64,000 bases of DNA, taken from the NCBI GenBank assembly GCA_016744015.1, contig JADGFD010000006.1:124001-188000 (forward strand). Reading direction: 5' to 3'. The position numbers were made by a program, and so were the translations under genes. The stretch is from Paracoccaceae bacterium. GTDB lineage: Bacteria; Pseudomonadota; Alphaproteobacteria; Rhodobacterales; Rhodobacteraceae. This document shows, piece by piece, positions 52,957 through 61,593 of this stretch. Each line of letters opens with the position of its first letter. The first letter of the stretch is position 1. Below the pieces are notes generated by a model that saw only the letters and a program-made list of their open reading frames with translations, was not told the DNA's origin and did no database searches.

Positions 52957-53738
52957 AGGTCAAAGCTAGCAAAAGTTGGCGCGTGGTCGCTCGGGCGCTC
53001 CCAGCCGCGTGGCGCACGTAAAATGCGGCTGGAATGGGCGGTGGGGGCGATGTCTGCCGTGGCCCAGATATGGTCAAGCCGCCGGCCTTTATCGGCTTTA
53101 TCCCAGTCTTTGGCGCGGTAAGACCACCAGCTATAAAGCTTGCCCTCGGGAATGTCTTGCCGGGTGATATCCACCCATGCGCCTGATTTCATAACGTTAT
53201 CGAGGTGTTCTACCTCTATTGGTGTGTGCGATACGATTTTGAGGAGCTGCTTGTGAGACCAAACGTCATCTTCAAGCGGCGCGATATTGAGGTCGCCGAC
53301 CAGCACAGATTTTTGCGGGGTGTCAGCGGCAAACCAATCCTGCATTTCTGTTAGAAAATCGAGCTTATGGCCGAATTTTTCGTTGATTTTGCGATCAGGT
53401 TTATCGCCACCCGCTGGCACATAGAAATTATGGATGGTCATGCCGTTATTCAGCCGCCCCGCCACATGGCGAGCATCCCCTTTGCCGCAAAAATCACGGT
53501 GGCCTGCGTCTTCCATCGGCAGTTTTGAAAGAATCGCCACACCGTTATAGCCTTTTTGCCCGCGGCCAATCAGGCTGTAACCCAGCTCAGAAAAACCTGC
53601 GGTCGGCATCAGCTCCAGCAGTGATTTGCACTCTTGCAAGCATAGCACATCCGGCGCTTCTTCGCGTAGCAGCTTTAGCACGATCTCTTCGCGCAGGCGG
53701 ATAGAGTTGATATTCCAGGTGCAAATGGTGATGGGCAT
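52953..53738 (-). CDS. xthA: exodeoxyribonuclease III
   Basis: XthA is the AP endonuclease/3'-5' exonuclease of base-excision repair. The 261-residue product has ITICTWNINSIRLR, CLQECKS, HNFYVPAGGD, VLVGDLNIAPLEDDVW and C-terminal SDHAPTFASFDL, the metal-binding and catalytic segments of the family. ATG 53738 (MPITICTWNIN) is the usual start. It is divergent from the MFS gene with 16 bases between starts. Confidence 0.94.
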   Translation of the reverse strand: MPITICTWNINSIRLREEIVLKLLREEAPDVLCLQECKSLLELMPTAGFSELGYSLIGRGQKGYNGVAILSKLPMEDAGHRDFCGKGDARHVAGRLNNGMTIHNFYVPAGGDKPDRKINEKFGHKLDFLTEMQDWFAADTPQKSVLVGDLNIAPLEDDVWSHKQLLKIVSHTPIEVEHLDNVMKSGAWVDITRQDIPEGKLYSWWSYRAKDWDKADKGRRLDHIWATADIAPTAHSSRILRAPRGWERPSDHAPTFASFDL

Positions 53739-53754
53739 GATAATCTCCGCGGTT

Positions 53755-55014
53755 ATGAGCGATAACGATACCCTTGAAAATGCCAAACAGCCAGAGCCAA
53801 ACCTGTGGAAAAACCGGAATTTCCGGCTGGTATTTTCGGCAACGGCCATCAGCAACCTTGGCGACGGCGTGGCGCTAGTGGCCTATCCGTGGCTGGCAAC
53901 GCTGATATCAAAAGACCCGCTGGACATTGCATTTGTGGCCTTTGCCTCGCGCTTACCGTGGTTTTTGCTGGCTTTACCCGCGGGGGTGGTAACAGATCGG
54001 TTTTCGCACAAAAAGCTAATGGTCGGAGCGGATGTGTTTCGGGTGGTGCTGACGCTATGCGTGGTGGCACTGGTGTTTTGGATGCCCTCCAGCGGGGCAA
54101 TTATGCTTTTGGCTGGAGCGGCTTTTATGCTGGGGGCGGCAGAGGTGCTGCGCGATAATACCGCGCAAACGATTTTGCCACAATTGGTGGAGGAGCGTGA
54201 CCTTGCCAAAGCCAACGGCAATATGTGGAGCGCGGAGCAGATCATCGGTGAGTTTGTTGGGCCGCCTTTGGCTGGGTTTTTGATAGCCATCGCGCTGCCC
54301 CTGCCATTTTTACTGGATGCGGTAAGTTTTGCGGTGGCGGCGGGGCTAGTGTGGCACTTGCGGCCTCGCCCGGCTCCCGCCGCGCTGCAGGCCCCAGCGC
54401 TTGTGGCTATGAAAGAGGGGATGCAGTGGGTGTGGCAGCATACGCTGATATTGCGGCTGGCGATGGTGACGGGGTTTTTGAATTTTGCAAGCACGGTGGC
54501 GCTAACCATTTTGGTGCTGTTTGCACAGGATATTCTAGGCGTTGGTGCGCTGGGTTATGGGCTTATTATGTCTGTTGGGGCTGTGGGCGGGGGGCTGGGC
54601 GGGCTGCTGGCCCCGCGCATTGTGGCCCGCATCGGGGAAAGCTGGTCTTTGCGGATTGCGGTGGTGTTTTTTGCTGTTGAGATGTTGATGATCGGGGCGG
54701 CGAACCACCCCGCTTGGGTTGGTCTGGCATTTTTTCTGGCGACCTTTAGTAGCCTGCTTTGGAATGTGGTGTCGGTGCCATTGCGCCAGCGCGCCACGCC
54801 GCCAGAGCTGCTGGGGCGGGTGAACTCGGTTTACCGGTTTATCTCATGGGGGGTTATCCCGATTGGGGCGATTTTGGCAGGGGTGATGGTGAAGGGGTTT
54901 GACAGCTTTACCAGCTATGAAACCGCGCTGCGGGCACCATATTTTGTGATGGGCGCGTTGTATTTGTTGGTGATTCCCTATGTGTTTTATAAGATAAACC
55001 CAGACGCCAAATAA
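53755..55014 (+). CDS. MFS transporter (MFS_3 / EntS-like exporter type)
   Basis: A 419-residue major facilitator with about 11-12 hydrophobic segments. NFRLVFSATAISNLGDGVALVAYPWLA at the N-terminus, the loop motif DRFSHKKLMVGADVFR, and the middle LRQRATPPELLGRVNSVYRF resemble the MFS_3 group, which includes the enterobactin exporter EntS and macrolide efflux proteins. ATG 53755 (MSDNDTLENAK) is preferred over an upstream start that overlaps xthA on the other strand. The substrate is unknown. Confidence 0.85.
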   Translation: MSDNDTLENAKQPEPNLWKNRNFRLVFSATAISNLGDGVALVAYPWLATLISKDPLDIAFVAFASRLPWFLLALPAGVVTDRFSHKKLMVGADVFRVVLTLCVVALVFWMPSSGAIMLLAGAAFMLGAAEVLRDNTAQTILPQLVEERDLAKANGNMWSAEQIIGEFVGPPLAGFLIAIALPLPFLLDAVSFAVAAGLVWHLRPRPAPAALQAPALVAMKEGMQWVWQHTLILRLAMVTGFLNFASTVALTILVLFAQDILGVGALGYGLIMSVGAVGGGLGGLLAPRIVARIGESWSLRIAVVFFAVEMLMIGAANHPAWVGLAFFLATFSSLLWNVVSVPLRQRATPPELLGRVNSVYRFISWGVIPIGAILAGVMVKGFDSFTSYETALRAPYFVMGALYLLVIPYVFYKINPDAK

Positions 55015-55038
55015 AAAAGACCCGCCCCGAAGGGCAGG
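55011..55038 (-). terminator. Intrinsic terminator after the response regulator gene
   Basis: On the minus strand CCTGCCC (55038-55032), TTCG and GGGCGGG (55027-55021) form a seven-pair stem with one G-U, followed after TC by six T residues (55018-55013). It ends the response regulator transcript; the T-run overlaps the end of the MFS gene on the opposite strand. Confidence 0.7.
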
Positions 55039-55065
55039 CTTAAGTTTAGGGAGAAACCGTGTGGG

Positions 55066-55752
55066 TTAGGCGGCCAGCCGGTAGCCGCCGCTTTCTGTGA
55101 GCAGAATGCGGGCATTGCTTGGGTCTGGCTCAATTTTCTGGCGCAGGCGGTAGATATGGGTCTCAAGCGTGTGGGTGGTAACCCCCGCATTATAGCCCCA
55201 AACCTCATGCAAGAGCACATCGCGGGCGACCACGCCATCAGAGGCGCGATAGAGGAATTTAAGGATATTGGTTTCCTTTTCCGTTAGCCGGATTTTCTTA
55301 TCGTCTTCGGTAAGCAGCATTTTGGCGGCGGGCTTAAAGGTGTAAGGCCCCACGGTAAATACTGCGTCCTCGCTTTGCTCATGCTGTCTGAGCTGGGAGC
55401 GGATACGGGCCAGCAGCACGGGGAATTTAAATGGTTTTGCCACGTAATCATTGGCGCCGGCATCTAGCCCCAGAATGGTGTCGCTGTCGGTATCGTGGCC
55501 GGTGAGCATCAAAATGGGCGCTTTTACGCCCTGTTTGCGCATCAGGCGGCAGAGCTCGCGGCCGTCCATGTCAGGCAGGCCCACGTCCAAGATCACTAAG
55601 TCATAAAGCGCTTCTTTGGTTTTGGTCAGGCCTTCAGCGCCCGTTCCGGCTTCGAAAACGTCAAAATCATCGGTCAGGACGAGCTGGTCCGCCAGCGCCT
55701 CGCGCAGGTCTTCGTCGTCATCAACCATCAATATCTTTTTCAGGGTGCCCAT
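55066..55752 (-). CDS. OmpR/PhoB-family response regulator
   Basis: The 228-residue protein has a receiver domain (ILMVDDDEDLREALADQL; phosphorylatable Asp56 in LVILDVGLPDMDG; Lys in VAKPFKFPVLLARI) and a C-terminal winged helix (IRLTEKETNILKFLYRASDGVVARDVLLHEVWGYNAGVTTHTLETHIYRLRQKIEP). GGAGG lies 8 bases before ATG 55752, favouring it over an ATG at 55767. No histidine kinase is adjacent. The DEDLREALADQL start reminds me of CenR, the orphan alphaproteobacterial envelope regulator, but I cannot confirm that. Confidence 0.88.
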   Translation of the reverse strand: MGTLKKILMVDDDEDLREALADQLVLTDDFDVFEAGTGAEGLTKTKEALYDLVILDVGLPDMDGRELCRLMRKQGVKAPILMLTGHDTDSDTILGLDAGANDYVAKPFKFPVLLARIRSQLRQHEQSEDAVFTVGPYTFKPAAKMLLTEDDKKIRLTEKETNILKFLYRASDGVVARDVLLHEVWGYNAGVTTHTLETHIYRLRQKIEPDPSNARILLTESGGYRLAA

Positions 55753-55914
55753 GGTATTTTCCTCCATTTGTATGAGTGTTATTTTGGCGCTTGGCGGCGT
55801 AAGCGCAAGGGGGCGGGTGCGTTCTCACCCGCTTGTGTGCAAAATGAAGCAAATGTTTCAATTCCGGCGCGCGGGGGCTATATGTTGAGCAAGAGCTGAA
55901 ACAAGGAATCGCTG
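55753..55914. other. divergent regulatory gap between the response regulator and ribA
   Basis: The 162-base gap contains two inverted repeats: GCGCTT (55787-55792) with AAGCGC (55801-55806), and GCGGGTG (55813-55819) with CACCCGC (55826-55832). A TATATG (near 55878) could be a -10 box for ribA, but its -35 partner is poor. No RFN (FMN riboswitch) signature is visible before ribA. Confidence 0.35.
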
Positions 55915-56979
55915 ATGTTGGCCCTGACCGCTGCCGAAAGGCTCGCCCGTGCCGCGCATGACTTGCGCCTTGGCCTGCCCGTGGGCGTGCAGGCTGGTGA
56001 TGGGCTGTGGCTGATTGCGGCGATAGAGACATTAGGACGGGCGCGCTGGGAAGCGATGCGAGGCTTTGGCGCTCCGGTTTTGGCACTCACTTCGTGGCGG
56101 GCAGAAACACTACACATTCCGGTTTATGACACGGATCTGGTGCGGGTTGAGCTGCCTCGCAGTGCGGGCCTAAACTGGCTCAAAGCGGTGGCCGACCCTT
56201 CAATTGATCTTGCAACGCCGCTTAAGGGGCCGTTTAAGGCGGCGCGCGGCGGCGAAGTTGGGGCGCATCGTGCAGCCATTACCCTTTGCAAAAAGGCCCA
56301 TTTGCTCCCCGCTGTGTTTGTGGTTGAAGCCAAGGCCCTGCCCGAGGGCCTGCTATTGCTCGATGCAGAGGATATCGCAAACGCTGCCACAACCCGCCTG
56401 CAGGAGGTTTCTTCCGCTCGCGTGCCGCTGGAGGTTTCCAAGCTTGGCCGTGTGCATGTTTTCCGCCCTGATGACGGCTCCGAGGAGCATTATGCGATCG
56501 AAATCGGCAGTCCTGATCGCAGCCAGCCAGTGCTGGCTCGCCTGCATTCGGCTTGCTTTACGGGAGACCTGATGGGCTCGCTCAAATGCGATTGTGGCCC
56601 GCAGCTTAGAGCCGCGCTGGCACAAATTGGTAAAGAGGGCGCAGGGGTGCTGCTTTATATGAACCAGGAAGGTAGAGGCATTGGCCTCGCCAACAAAATG
56701 AGAGCCTATAGCCTGCAAGACCAGGGATTTGATACCGTTGAGGCCAACCATCGCCTTGGCTTTGAGGATGACGAACGCAATTTTGAACTAGGCGCGCAAA
56801 TGCTTAAGGCGCTGGGCTTTAAGGCGGTGCGATTGCTTACAAACAACCCTAAAAAGCTTGCGAAAATGAATAGTTCGGGTGTGGCGGTCGCCGAGCGTGT
56901 GGCGCTCAAAGTCGGCGAAAACCCACATAACGTAGAATACCTATCGGTGAAAGCCCAAAAGAGCGGGCATCTTTTGTAG
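55915..56979 (+). CDS. ribA: GTP cyclohydrolase II with N-terminal extension
   Basis: GTP cyclohydrolase II opens GTP for riboflavin synthesis. Residues 190-354 hold the RibA domain: LARLHSACFTGDLMGSLKCDCGPQL, with three zinc-binding Cys, LLYMNQEGRGIGLANKMRAYSLQDQG, and ending near RLLTNNPKKLAKM. Residues 1-150 (AARDLR-like HDLRLGLPVGVQ...) are an extension that may be a degenerate DHBP-synthase domain; the catalytic acidic residues of RibB are not evident. The length of 354 residues is longer than the about 200 of E. coli RibA. It converges on cobB with nine bases between. Confidence 0.9.
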   Translation: MLALTAAERLARAAHDLRLGLPVGVQAGDGLWLIAAIETLGRARWEAMRGFGAPVLALTSWRAETLHIPVYDTDLVRVELPRSAGLNWLKAVADPSIDLATPLKGPFKAARGGEVGAHRAAITLCKKAHLLPAVFVVEAKALPEGLLLLDAEDIANAATTRLQEVSSARVPLEVSKLGRVHVFRPDDGSEEHYAIEIGSPDRSQPVLARLHSACFTGDLMGSLKCDCGPQLRAALAQIGKEGAGVLLYMNQEGRGIGLANKMRAYSLQDQGFDTVEANHRLGFEDDERNFELGAQMLKALGFKAVRLLTNNPKKLAKMNSSGVAVAERVALKVGENPHNVEYLSVKAQKSGHLL

Positions 56980-56998
56980 GGTGGGGGTTTACCCCACC
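56976..56998 (+). repeat. dyad repeat copy A at the cobB 3' end
   Basis: GGTGGGG (56980-56986), GTTTA and CCCCACC (56992-56998), preceded by GTAG, form a stem-loop whose loop contains the cobB TAA stop on the minus strand. The 23-base element differs from that at 52194-52216 by one base. In both, the gene reads into the element as GTGGGG-TAA, giving protein ends GVVG (cobB) and GLVG (soxG). A ribA stop lies just before it. Confidence 0.7.
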
Positions 56999-58290
56999 AC
57001 GCCGCGCGCTGGCATAGAAATAATATGGGCAAAAGAACCCGAAATTTGGCCCTGACAATGGCCAATTATACCCAAGCGTTCCTCCATAGAATCCTGTGCC
57101 GCAAACAGGTTTGCAGGTTCGCAACCCGTAATGCTGGCATAATGAAATTCATGCGCGGGGAGCTGTTGGCCCAGAAAAGGCCCCGCCAAGGCCTCCAGCA
57201 TCCGATAGCCCAGATGAAGCTTGCGCGTGGCAAAGCTTGTGCTCACCGGCAGCAGCCCCAGCATTTCGTGGCGAAGGCCATCTACATCAATCAGCCCCTC
57301 CCCCAGCGCCATATAGCCGCCGCACTCACCATAGATCAGCGCTTTACTTTCCCGCATGGCGGCCTTGAAGCGCGCCGCCCCCGCCAGCTTTCCAGCATGT
57401 AATTCAGGGTAACCGCCGGGTAAAAACACCGCGTCAGCCTTTGCATTTGGCCCTTCATCCGCCAATGGCGAAAAAAATGACACTTCAGCCCCAGCCGCCC
57501 GCCAGCCTTCCAGCAAATGTGGATAGGCAAAGGCAAAAGCCTCGTCCTGGGCCACCGCAATGCGCTGGCCCAGCGGTGCCACGCGCGGCACCGCTCCCGC
57601 ATCTGCCAACCCTTCAGCCAGCCCCGATAGTGCCAATAGATCCACGCTCTCAGCTACCACATCCGCCGCGCCTTCAATAAAGCCCTCCAGCTTTGCTTCT
57701 TCACCGGCCTGCACCAGCCCAAGGTGGCGCGATTCCCGCACCATCCGCGCATCTCGCGGCACCGCCCCCAGCACCGGAATACCGCCGATCGCCCGCTCGA
57801 TCATCATCCGGTGCTTTGCAGAGCCGACCTTGTTTAATATCACCCCCGCAACACGCACATTTTTCCGAAAGCCCACCAGCCCCGCTACCACAGCCGCCAC
57901 GGTTTGCGCCTGCCGCGCCACATCCACTACCAGCACAACCGGTAGGTCGAGCGCGGACGCTAAGTCCGCCACCGCGCCTTTCCCCATTGGAAACCCCGCC
58001 ACAGGTGCTGCGTCAAACAGGCCCATCGCACCCTCAATCAGCAACATCCCCGATGGTTGACGATGGGCCATGGCCCGCAGGGCCATCGGCGGCATGGCCC
58101 AAGAATCCAGATTAATGCAATCCTTTCCCGTGGCCGCCGCATGAAAGGCAGGGTCAATATAATCCGGCCCCGATTTGGCCGAGCAAATATCCACCCCCTG
58201 CCGCCGCAGCGCCCGAAGTAACCCAAGGGTCACCACCGTTTTTCCTGCGCCCGAACTTGGGGCGGCAATAATCAGCCCTTTTAGCGCCAT
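56989..58290 (-). CDS. cobB: cobyrinic acid a,c-diamide synthase CobB
   Basis: CobB amidates the a and c carboxylates in cobalamin synthesis with ATP and glutamine. The 433-residue product starts LKGLIIAAPSSGAGKTVVTLGLLRAL (P-loop at residues 10-18) and ends in a glutamine amidotransferase domain, with the nucleophile Cys in ALIYGECGGYMALGEGL and a conserved His in PAHEFHYAS. It overlaps cobA by 10 bases and is the last gene of the cob run in this window. Its C-terminus is the dyad repeat described separately. Confidence 0.93.
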   Translation of the reverse strand: MALKGLIIAAPSSGAGKTVVTLGLLRALRRQGVDICSAKSGPDYIDPAFHAAATGKDCINLDSWAMPPMALRAMAHRQPSGMLLIEGAMGLFDAAPVAGFPMGKGAVADLASALDLPVVLVVDVARQAQTVAAVVAGLVGFRKNVRVAGVILNKVGSAKHRMMIERAIGGIPVLGAVPRDARMVRESRHLGLVQAGEEAKLEGFIEGAADVVAESVDLLALSGLAEGLADAGAVPRVAPLGQRIAVAQDEAFAFAYPHLLEGWRAAGAEVSFFSPLADEGPNAKADAVFLPGGYPELHAGKLAGAARFKAAMRESKALIYGECGGYMALGEGLIDVDGLRHEMLGLLPVSTSFATRKLHLGYRMLEALAGPFLGQQLPAHEFHYASITGCEPANLFAAQDSMEERLGIIGHCQGQISGSFAHIISMPARGVVG

Positions 58291-59030
58291 GTCATTTGCT
58301 CGCGGAGCAGGTTTCCCTGCCCGATGCTCACAATCGCGGGTGCGCCAATGCCGCTGGCTTCAATCTCCGCTGCCGCCCGCTCAAGCGTGGTGTCCAGCAC
58401 CCGCATCTCCGGCAATGACGCATTCATCACCACTGCGACGGGCGTATCCGCCGCCAAACCGCCTGCGATTAGCTTACCCGAAATCTCGCCCATGTGCCGC
58501 ATTGCCATATAAAGCACGATCATCCCCGCCGCCTTGCCCACGGCAGACCAGTCGACCCCGACTGGCGAAAGCCCCGTTTGGTCATGCCCCGTCAGAAATA
58601 TCACGCTAGAATTCACATCTCTCGACGTCACCGGAATCCCCGCATAGGCCAGCCCGCCAATGCCCGCCGTTATCCCCGGAATTACCCGAAACTTCACATC
58701 CGCCGCCACTAGTGCCAGCACCTCTTCGGCCCCCCGGCCAAACATAAACGGGTCACCGCCCTTAAGGCGCACCACGCGCTTGCCCGCTTTGGCCTCGGCC
58801 ACCAAGCGGGCATTGATCTCGGGCTGTTTGGGAGAGGGCTTTCCGCCGCGTTTGCCCAGCAAAACCAGCTCAGCCCCAGAAGCGTAGGCCAGCACCTCAA
58901 CGCTCACCAGCGCATCATGCACCACAATGTCAGCGGCCTTTAATGCCTCAACGGCATGCAGTGTCAGCAGCCCCGCATCTCCGGGGCCAGCCCCCACGAG
59001 CCATACTTCGCCTTTTGCAAAATCACTCAC
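58281..59030 (-). CDS. cobA: uroporphyrinogen-III C-methyltransferase
   Basis: CobA makes precorrin-2 from uroporphyrinogen III using SAM. The 249-residue product has VWLVGAGPGDAGLLTLHAVEAL, the VRLKGGDPFMFGRGAEEVLAL signature of the CobA/SirohemeMT type, and IPVTSRDVNSSVIFLTGH. Tetrapyrrole-methylase fold throughout. Start and stop overlap cobM (4 bases) and cobB (10 bases). Confidence 0.93.
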   Translation of the reverse strand: MSDFAKGEVWLVGAGPGDAGLLTLHAVEALKAADIVVHDALVSVEVLAYASGAELVLLGKRGGKPSPKQPEINARLVAEAKAGKRVVRLKGGDPFMFGRGAEEVLALVAADVKFRVIPGITAGIGGLAYAGIPVTSRDVNSSVIFLTGHDQTGLSPVGVDWSAVGKAAGMIVLYMAMRHMGEISGKLIAGGLAADTPVAVVMNASLPEMRVLDTTLERAAAEIEASGIGAPAIVSIGQGNLLREQMTWR

Positions 59031-59794
59031 GCCTTCACCTTTGGCCGCAACACATGTGGAATGGCGGGGTCATAAAGTGCTGAGTCTTTAAAGTCGTCCA
59101 CTGCGTCCAATGCTGGCCCGATAAACACCATCGCCGTGCGGGTGATCTTTTCGTCCCGCACCAGCTTGTGGATAGTTGACAGCGTCCCGCGAATGATCTT
59201 TTCATCCGGCCAGCCCACGCGATATGCCACCACTACGGCGCACTCATCGCCATAAAACGGTGCCAGTTGTCGCCGGATTTCGCGCAGCGCCCGAATGCCT
59301 AGGTGGATCACAAGTGTCGCCCCTGTCCGCCCAAAATTCTCCAGCGTTTCGCCCGCGGGCATGTCGGTTGATTTCATCGAAACCCGCGTCAATACAATGC
59401 TCTGCGCAATTTCAGGTATCGTCAATTCTTGCCCCATTGCCGCTGCCGCTGCCGAATAAGCCGAAACGCCAGGCGTGATATCATAAGGAATCCCTGCCGC
59501 CTTCAACCGCCGTATTTGCTCAGCTATCGCGCCATAAAGCGCTGGGTCGCCTGAATGCACCCGCGCCACGTCCTGCCCGCGTGCGTGCGCCGCCACAATC
59601 TCGCCGTGAGTATCATCCAGCGTCATCGGTGCCGTGTCCAATACCCGCGCCCCATCAGGCGCACAGGCCACCACGGCCTCGGGCACCAATGAGCCCGCAT
59701 AAAGGCAAACAGGGCAGGCCTCGATCAGCCGCCGCCCCTTCACCGTTATTAAATCCGGGTCTCCCGGCCCCGCGCCGATAAAATGAACCGTCAT
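59027..59794 (-). CDS. cobM: precorrin-4 C11-methyltransferase
   Basis: CobM adds the C11 methyl group to precorrin-4. The 255-residue protein has VHFIGAGPGDPDLITVKGRRLIEACPVCLYAGSLVP, VARVHSGDPALYGAIAEQIRRL and IVLTRVSMKSTDMPAGETL, typical of CobM/CbiF. It overlaps the neighbouring genes by four bases on each side. Confidence 0.92.
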   Translation of the reverse strand: MTVHFIGAGPGDPDLITVKGRRLIEACPVCLYAGSLVPEAVVACAPDGARVLDTAPMTLDDTHGEIVAAHARGQDVARVHSGDPALYGAIAEQIRRLKAAGIPYDITPGVSAYSAAAAAMGQELTIPEIAQSIVLTRVSMKSTDMPAGETLENFGRTGATLVIHLGIRALREIRRQLAPFYGDECAVVVAYRVGWPDEKIIRGTLSTIHKLVRDEKITRTAMVFIGPALDAVDDFKDSALYDPAIPHVLRPKVKA

Positions 59795-61593
59795 GCCAGG
59801 TCTCCGTCAATTTTGCGCGCATAGCCGCGCGGTGTATACATGCGTGGCCCTTCCCCGAGCTGCGCCAGCTTTGAGTGGCTGGAGCCAATTAGCACCACCG
59901 TCATCATATCCACATCGTCTACTTCTAGCGCATCCAGCCGCACATAGCGCACCGCCTCGGTGGGTCGGCCAAGATTGCTGGCCAGCATCACTGGGGTATC
60001 AGCTGGGCGATGGCCCAGCAAAATATCCCGCGCTTCGGCCAACAAAGTGCGGCGGCGTTTTGAAACGGGGTTATAAAACGCGATCACAAAATCCCCCTCG
60101 GCGGCGGCTTTGAGGCGCTTAACAATGTCCGCGCGCGGCGTCAGCAAATCACTCAAGCTTATAGCGCAAAAATCATGCCCTAGCGGCGCGCCCGCCCGTG
60201 CCGCCGCCCCTTGCAGCGCCGAAACGCCGGGGGTAGACACCACCTCAACCCGCTTTGCGGCATCGCTCACGCCCAGCGCGTCCGGCCCGCGGTCCAGCAG
60301 TTCAAAAACCAGTGCACCCATAGCATAAATACCAGCATCGCCCGAGCAGATCAGCGCCACATTATGGCCTTTTCCGGCTTGCTCCAGCGCATAGCGGCAG
60401 CGGTCTTCCTCGCCACCCAGCGGGAAATCCGTGCGCTTTTTGCCAGCGGCCAGCGGGCCAAGTAAATCAATATAAAGCCCATAGCCAACTAGCTCTTTGG
60501 CCTCGGCTATCAGCATACTGGCCTCGGGGGTGCGCCAGCTATGCTGCCCGGGCCCTATGCCCACGATAGAAAGTTTGCCCCGCGACCGCCCCGCCAATTC
60601 AGTAACCGGCTCTGGTGCACGCGCCAGCGCACAGGTCGCATTCAGGGTTTTGCGTTTTTCAACGGCCAGTGCCGCCTCTGGTCCCGCTATTGCCAGCGCG
60701 GCCCCTTCCGCCACGCCGTGGCAGCCGACCTCCGCAAACACCACATTCGAAGGATTGGCCAGCCGCGTCGCTTCGGCCTCAAGTTCAGCGGCCGTAAACA
60801 CCCGAAATGGCACCCCGAGCCGCTTTGCGGTTTCGATCATTGCGGGTTCATCTGCCTTTAGATCCAGCGAGGCCACACAGGCAATTGCCTCGGGGGCGAT
60901 ATTGGCTGCTTGCAGGCTTTCCTGCACCAAATCCCACATTTCGCCTGCATCACAACCGCGTGCACAGCCAAGGCCCAATGCAAAGCGCTGCGGATGGTAG
61001 GCCAGCACGTCTGGCCCTGTTTTTACAGGCGCTTCGGAGGTGACCAGCTTCACTGGCCCCTTCCCCTTGGCAAGGCCCCAGATATTATCGCCCCCAATGA
61101 TCGGTGTTTGGCCATTTAGGAGGGCCATCATAACGGGCTTGGCGTCTTCTGGATTGGCCAGCCGCCAACCAGTGGGCGGCTCGTCTAGCGCTATGCCGAG
61201 GGAAACATCCCCTGCCGTGGTAATGGCCGCGTGGCTTTGCAGGGCTTCGGCAATATGCTTTGCCAGCCGATTAGCCCCGTGATGCCCGCCCAGCAGCGGG
61301 ATAACGGTAGAGCCATCATCTGGAATAGCAATAACCGGCGGCTCGGAGTGCTTGTCGGCCAGCGCGGGCGCAACGGCGCGCACAAGGATGCCCGCAGCGC
61401 ATACACCCACCACCGGATGGCCTGCCAGAAACAGCATGCGGGTATGCTCAAGGGCGTTGGGGAAAAAGGCATCGGCCCTTTCTACGCGGCCCTCACGACC
61501 ATGCACAGGGGCATTTAAGGCCTTGGCAACGCGGTGGGCGGTGGCCTCTCCGGCGCGGGAAAGGCAGAGGATAATTGGGGTTAGCTCAGCCAT
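59791..61593 (-). CDS. cobJ: CbiG-CobJ fusion (cobalt-precorrin-5A hydrolase-like + precorrin-3B C17-methyltransferase)
   Basis: The 600-residue protein combines two enzymes. Residues about 50-135 match the CbiG N-domain (CAAGILVRAVAPALADK, VIPLLGGHHGANRLAKHIAEAL), about 145-180 the CbiG middle domain, about 203-325 the CbiG C-terminal/CobE domain (LGLGCARGCDAGEMWDLV, VASLDLKADEPAMIETAKRLGVPF), and 338-595 is CobJ (GKLSIVGIGPGQHSWRTPEA, SGDAGIYAMGALVFEL, STPGVSALQGAAARAGAPLGHDFCAISLSD). CobJ methylates C17 and contracts the ring; CbiG opens the lactone in the oxygen-independent route. The gene overlaps cobI by 13 bases and cobM by 4. Confidence 0.88.
   Translation of the reverse strand: MAELTPIILCLSRAGEATAHRVAKALNAPVHGREGRVERADAFFPNALEHTRMLFLAGHPVVGVCAAGILVRAVAPALADKHSEPPVIAIPDDGSTVIPLLGGHHGANRLAKHIAEALQSHAAITTAGDVSLGIALDEPPTGWRLANPEDAKPVMMALLNGQTPIIGGDNIWGLAKGKGPVKLVTSEAPVKTGPDVLAYHPQRFALGLGCARGCDAGEMWDLVQESLQAANIAPEAIACVASLDLKADEPAMIETAKRLGVPFRVFTAAELEAEATRLANPSNVVFAEVGCHGVAEGAALAIAGPEAALAVEKRKTLNATCALARAPEPVTELAGRSRGKLSIVGIGPGQHSWRTPEASMLIAEAKELVGYGLYIDLLGPLAAGKKRTDFPLGGEEDRCRYALEQAGKGHNVALICSGDAGIYAMGALVFELLDRGPDALGVSDAAKRVEVVSTPGVSALQGAAARAGAPLGHDFCAISLSDLLTPRADIVKRLKAAAEGDFVIAFYNPVSKRRRTLLAEARDILLGHRPADTPVMLASNLGRPTEAVRYVRLDALEVDDVDMMTVVLIGSSHSKLAQLGEGPRMYTPRGYARKIDGDLA

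Noticed and set aside
55753-55914. FMN riboswitch upstream of ribA
   Set aside because: The conserved RFN blocks are not visible; only two small dyads are present.
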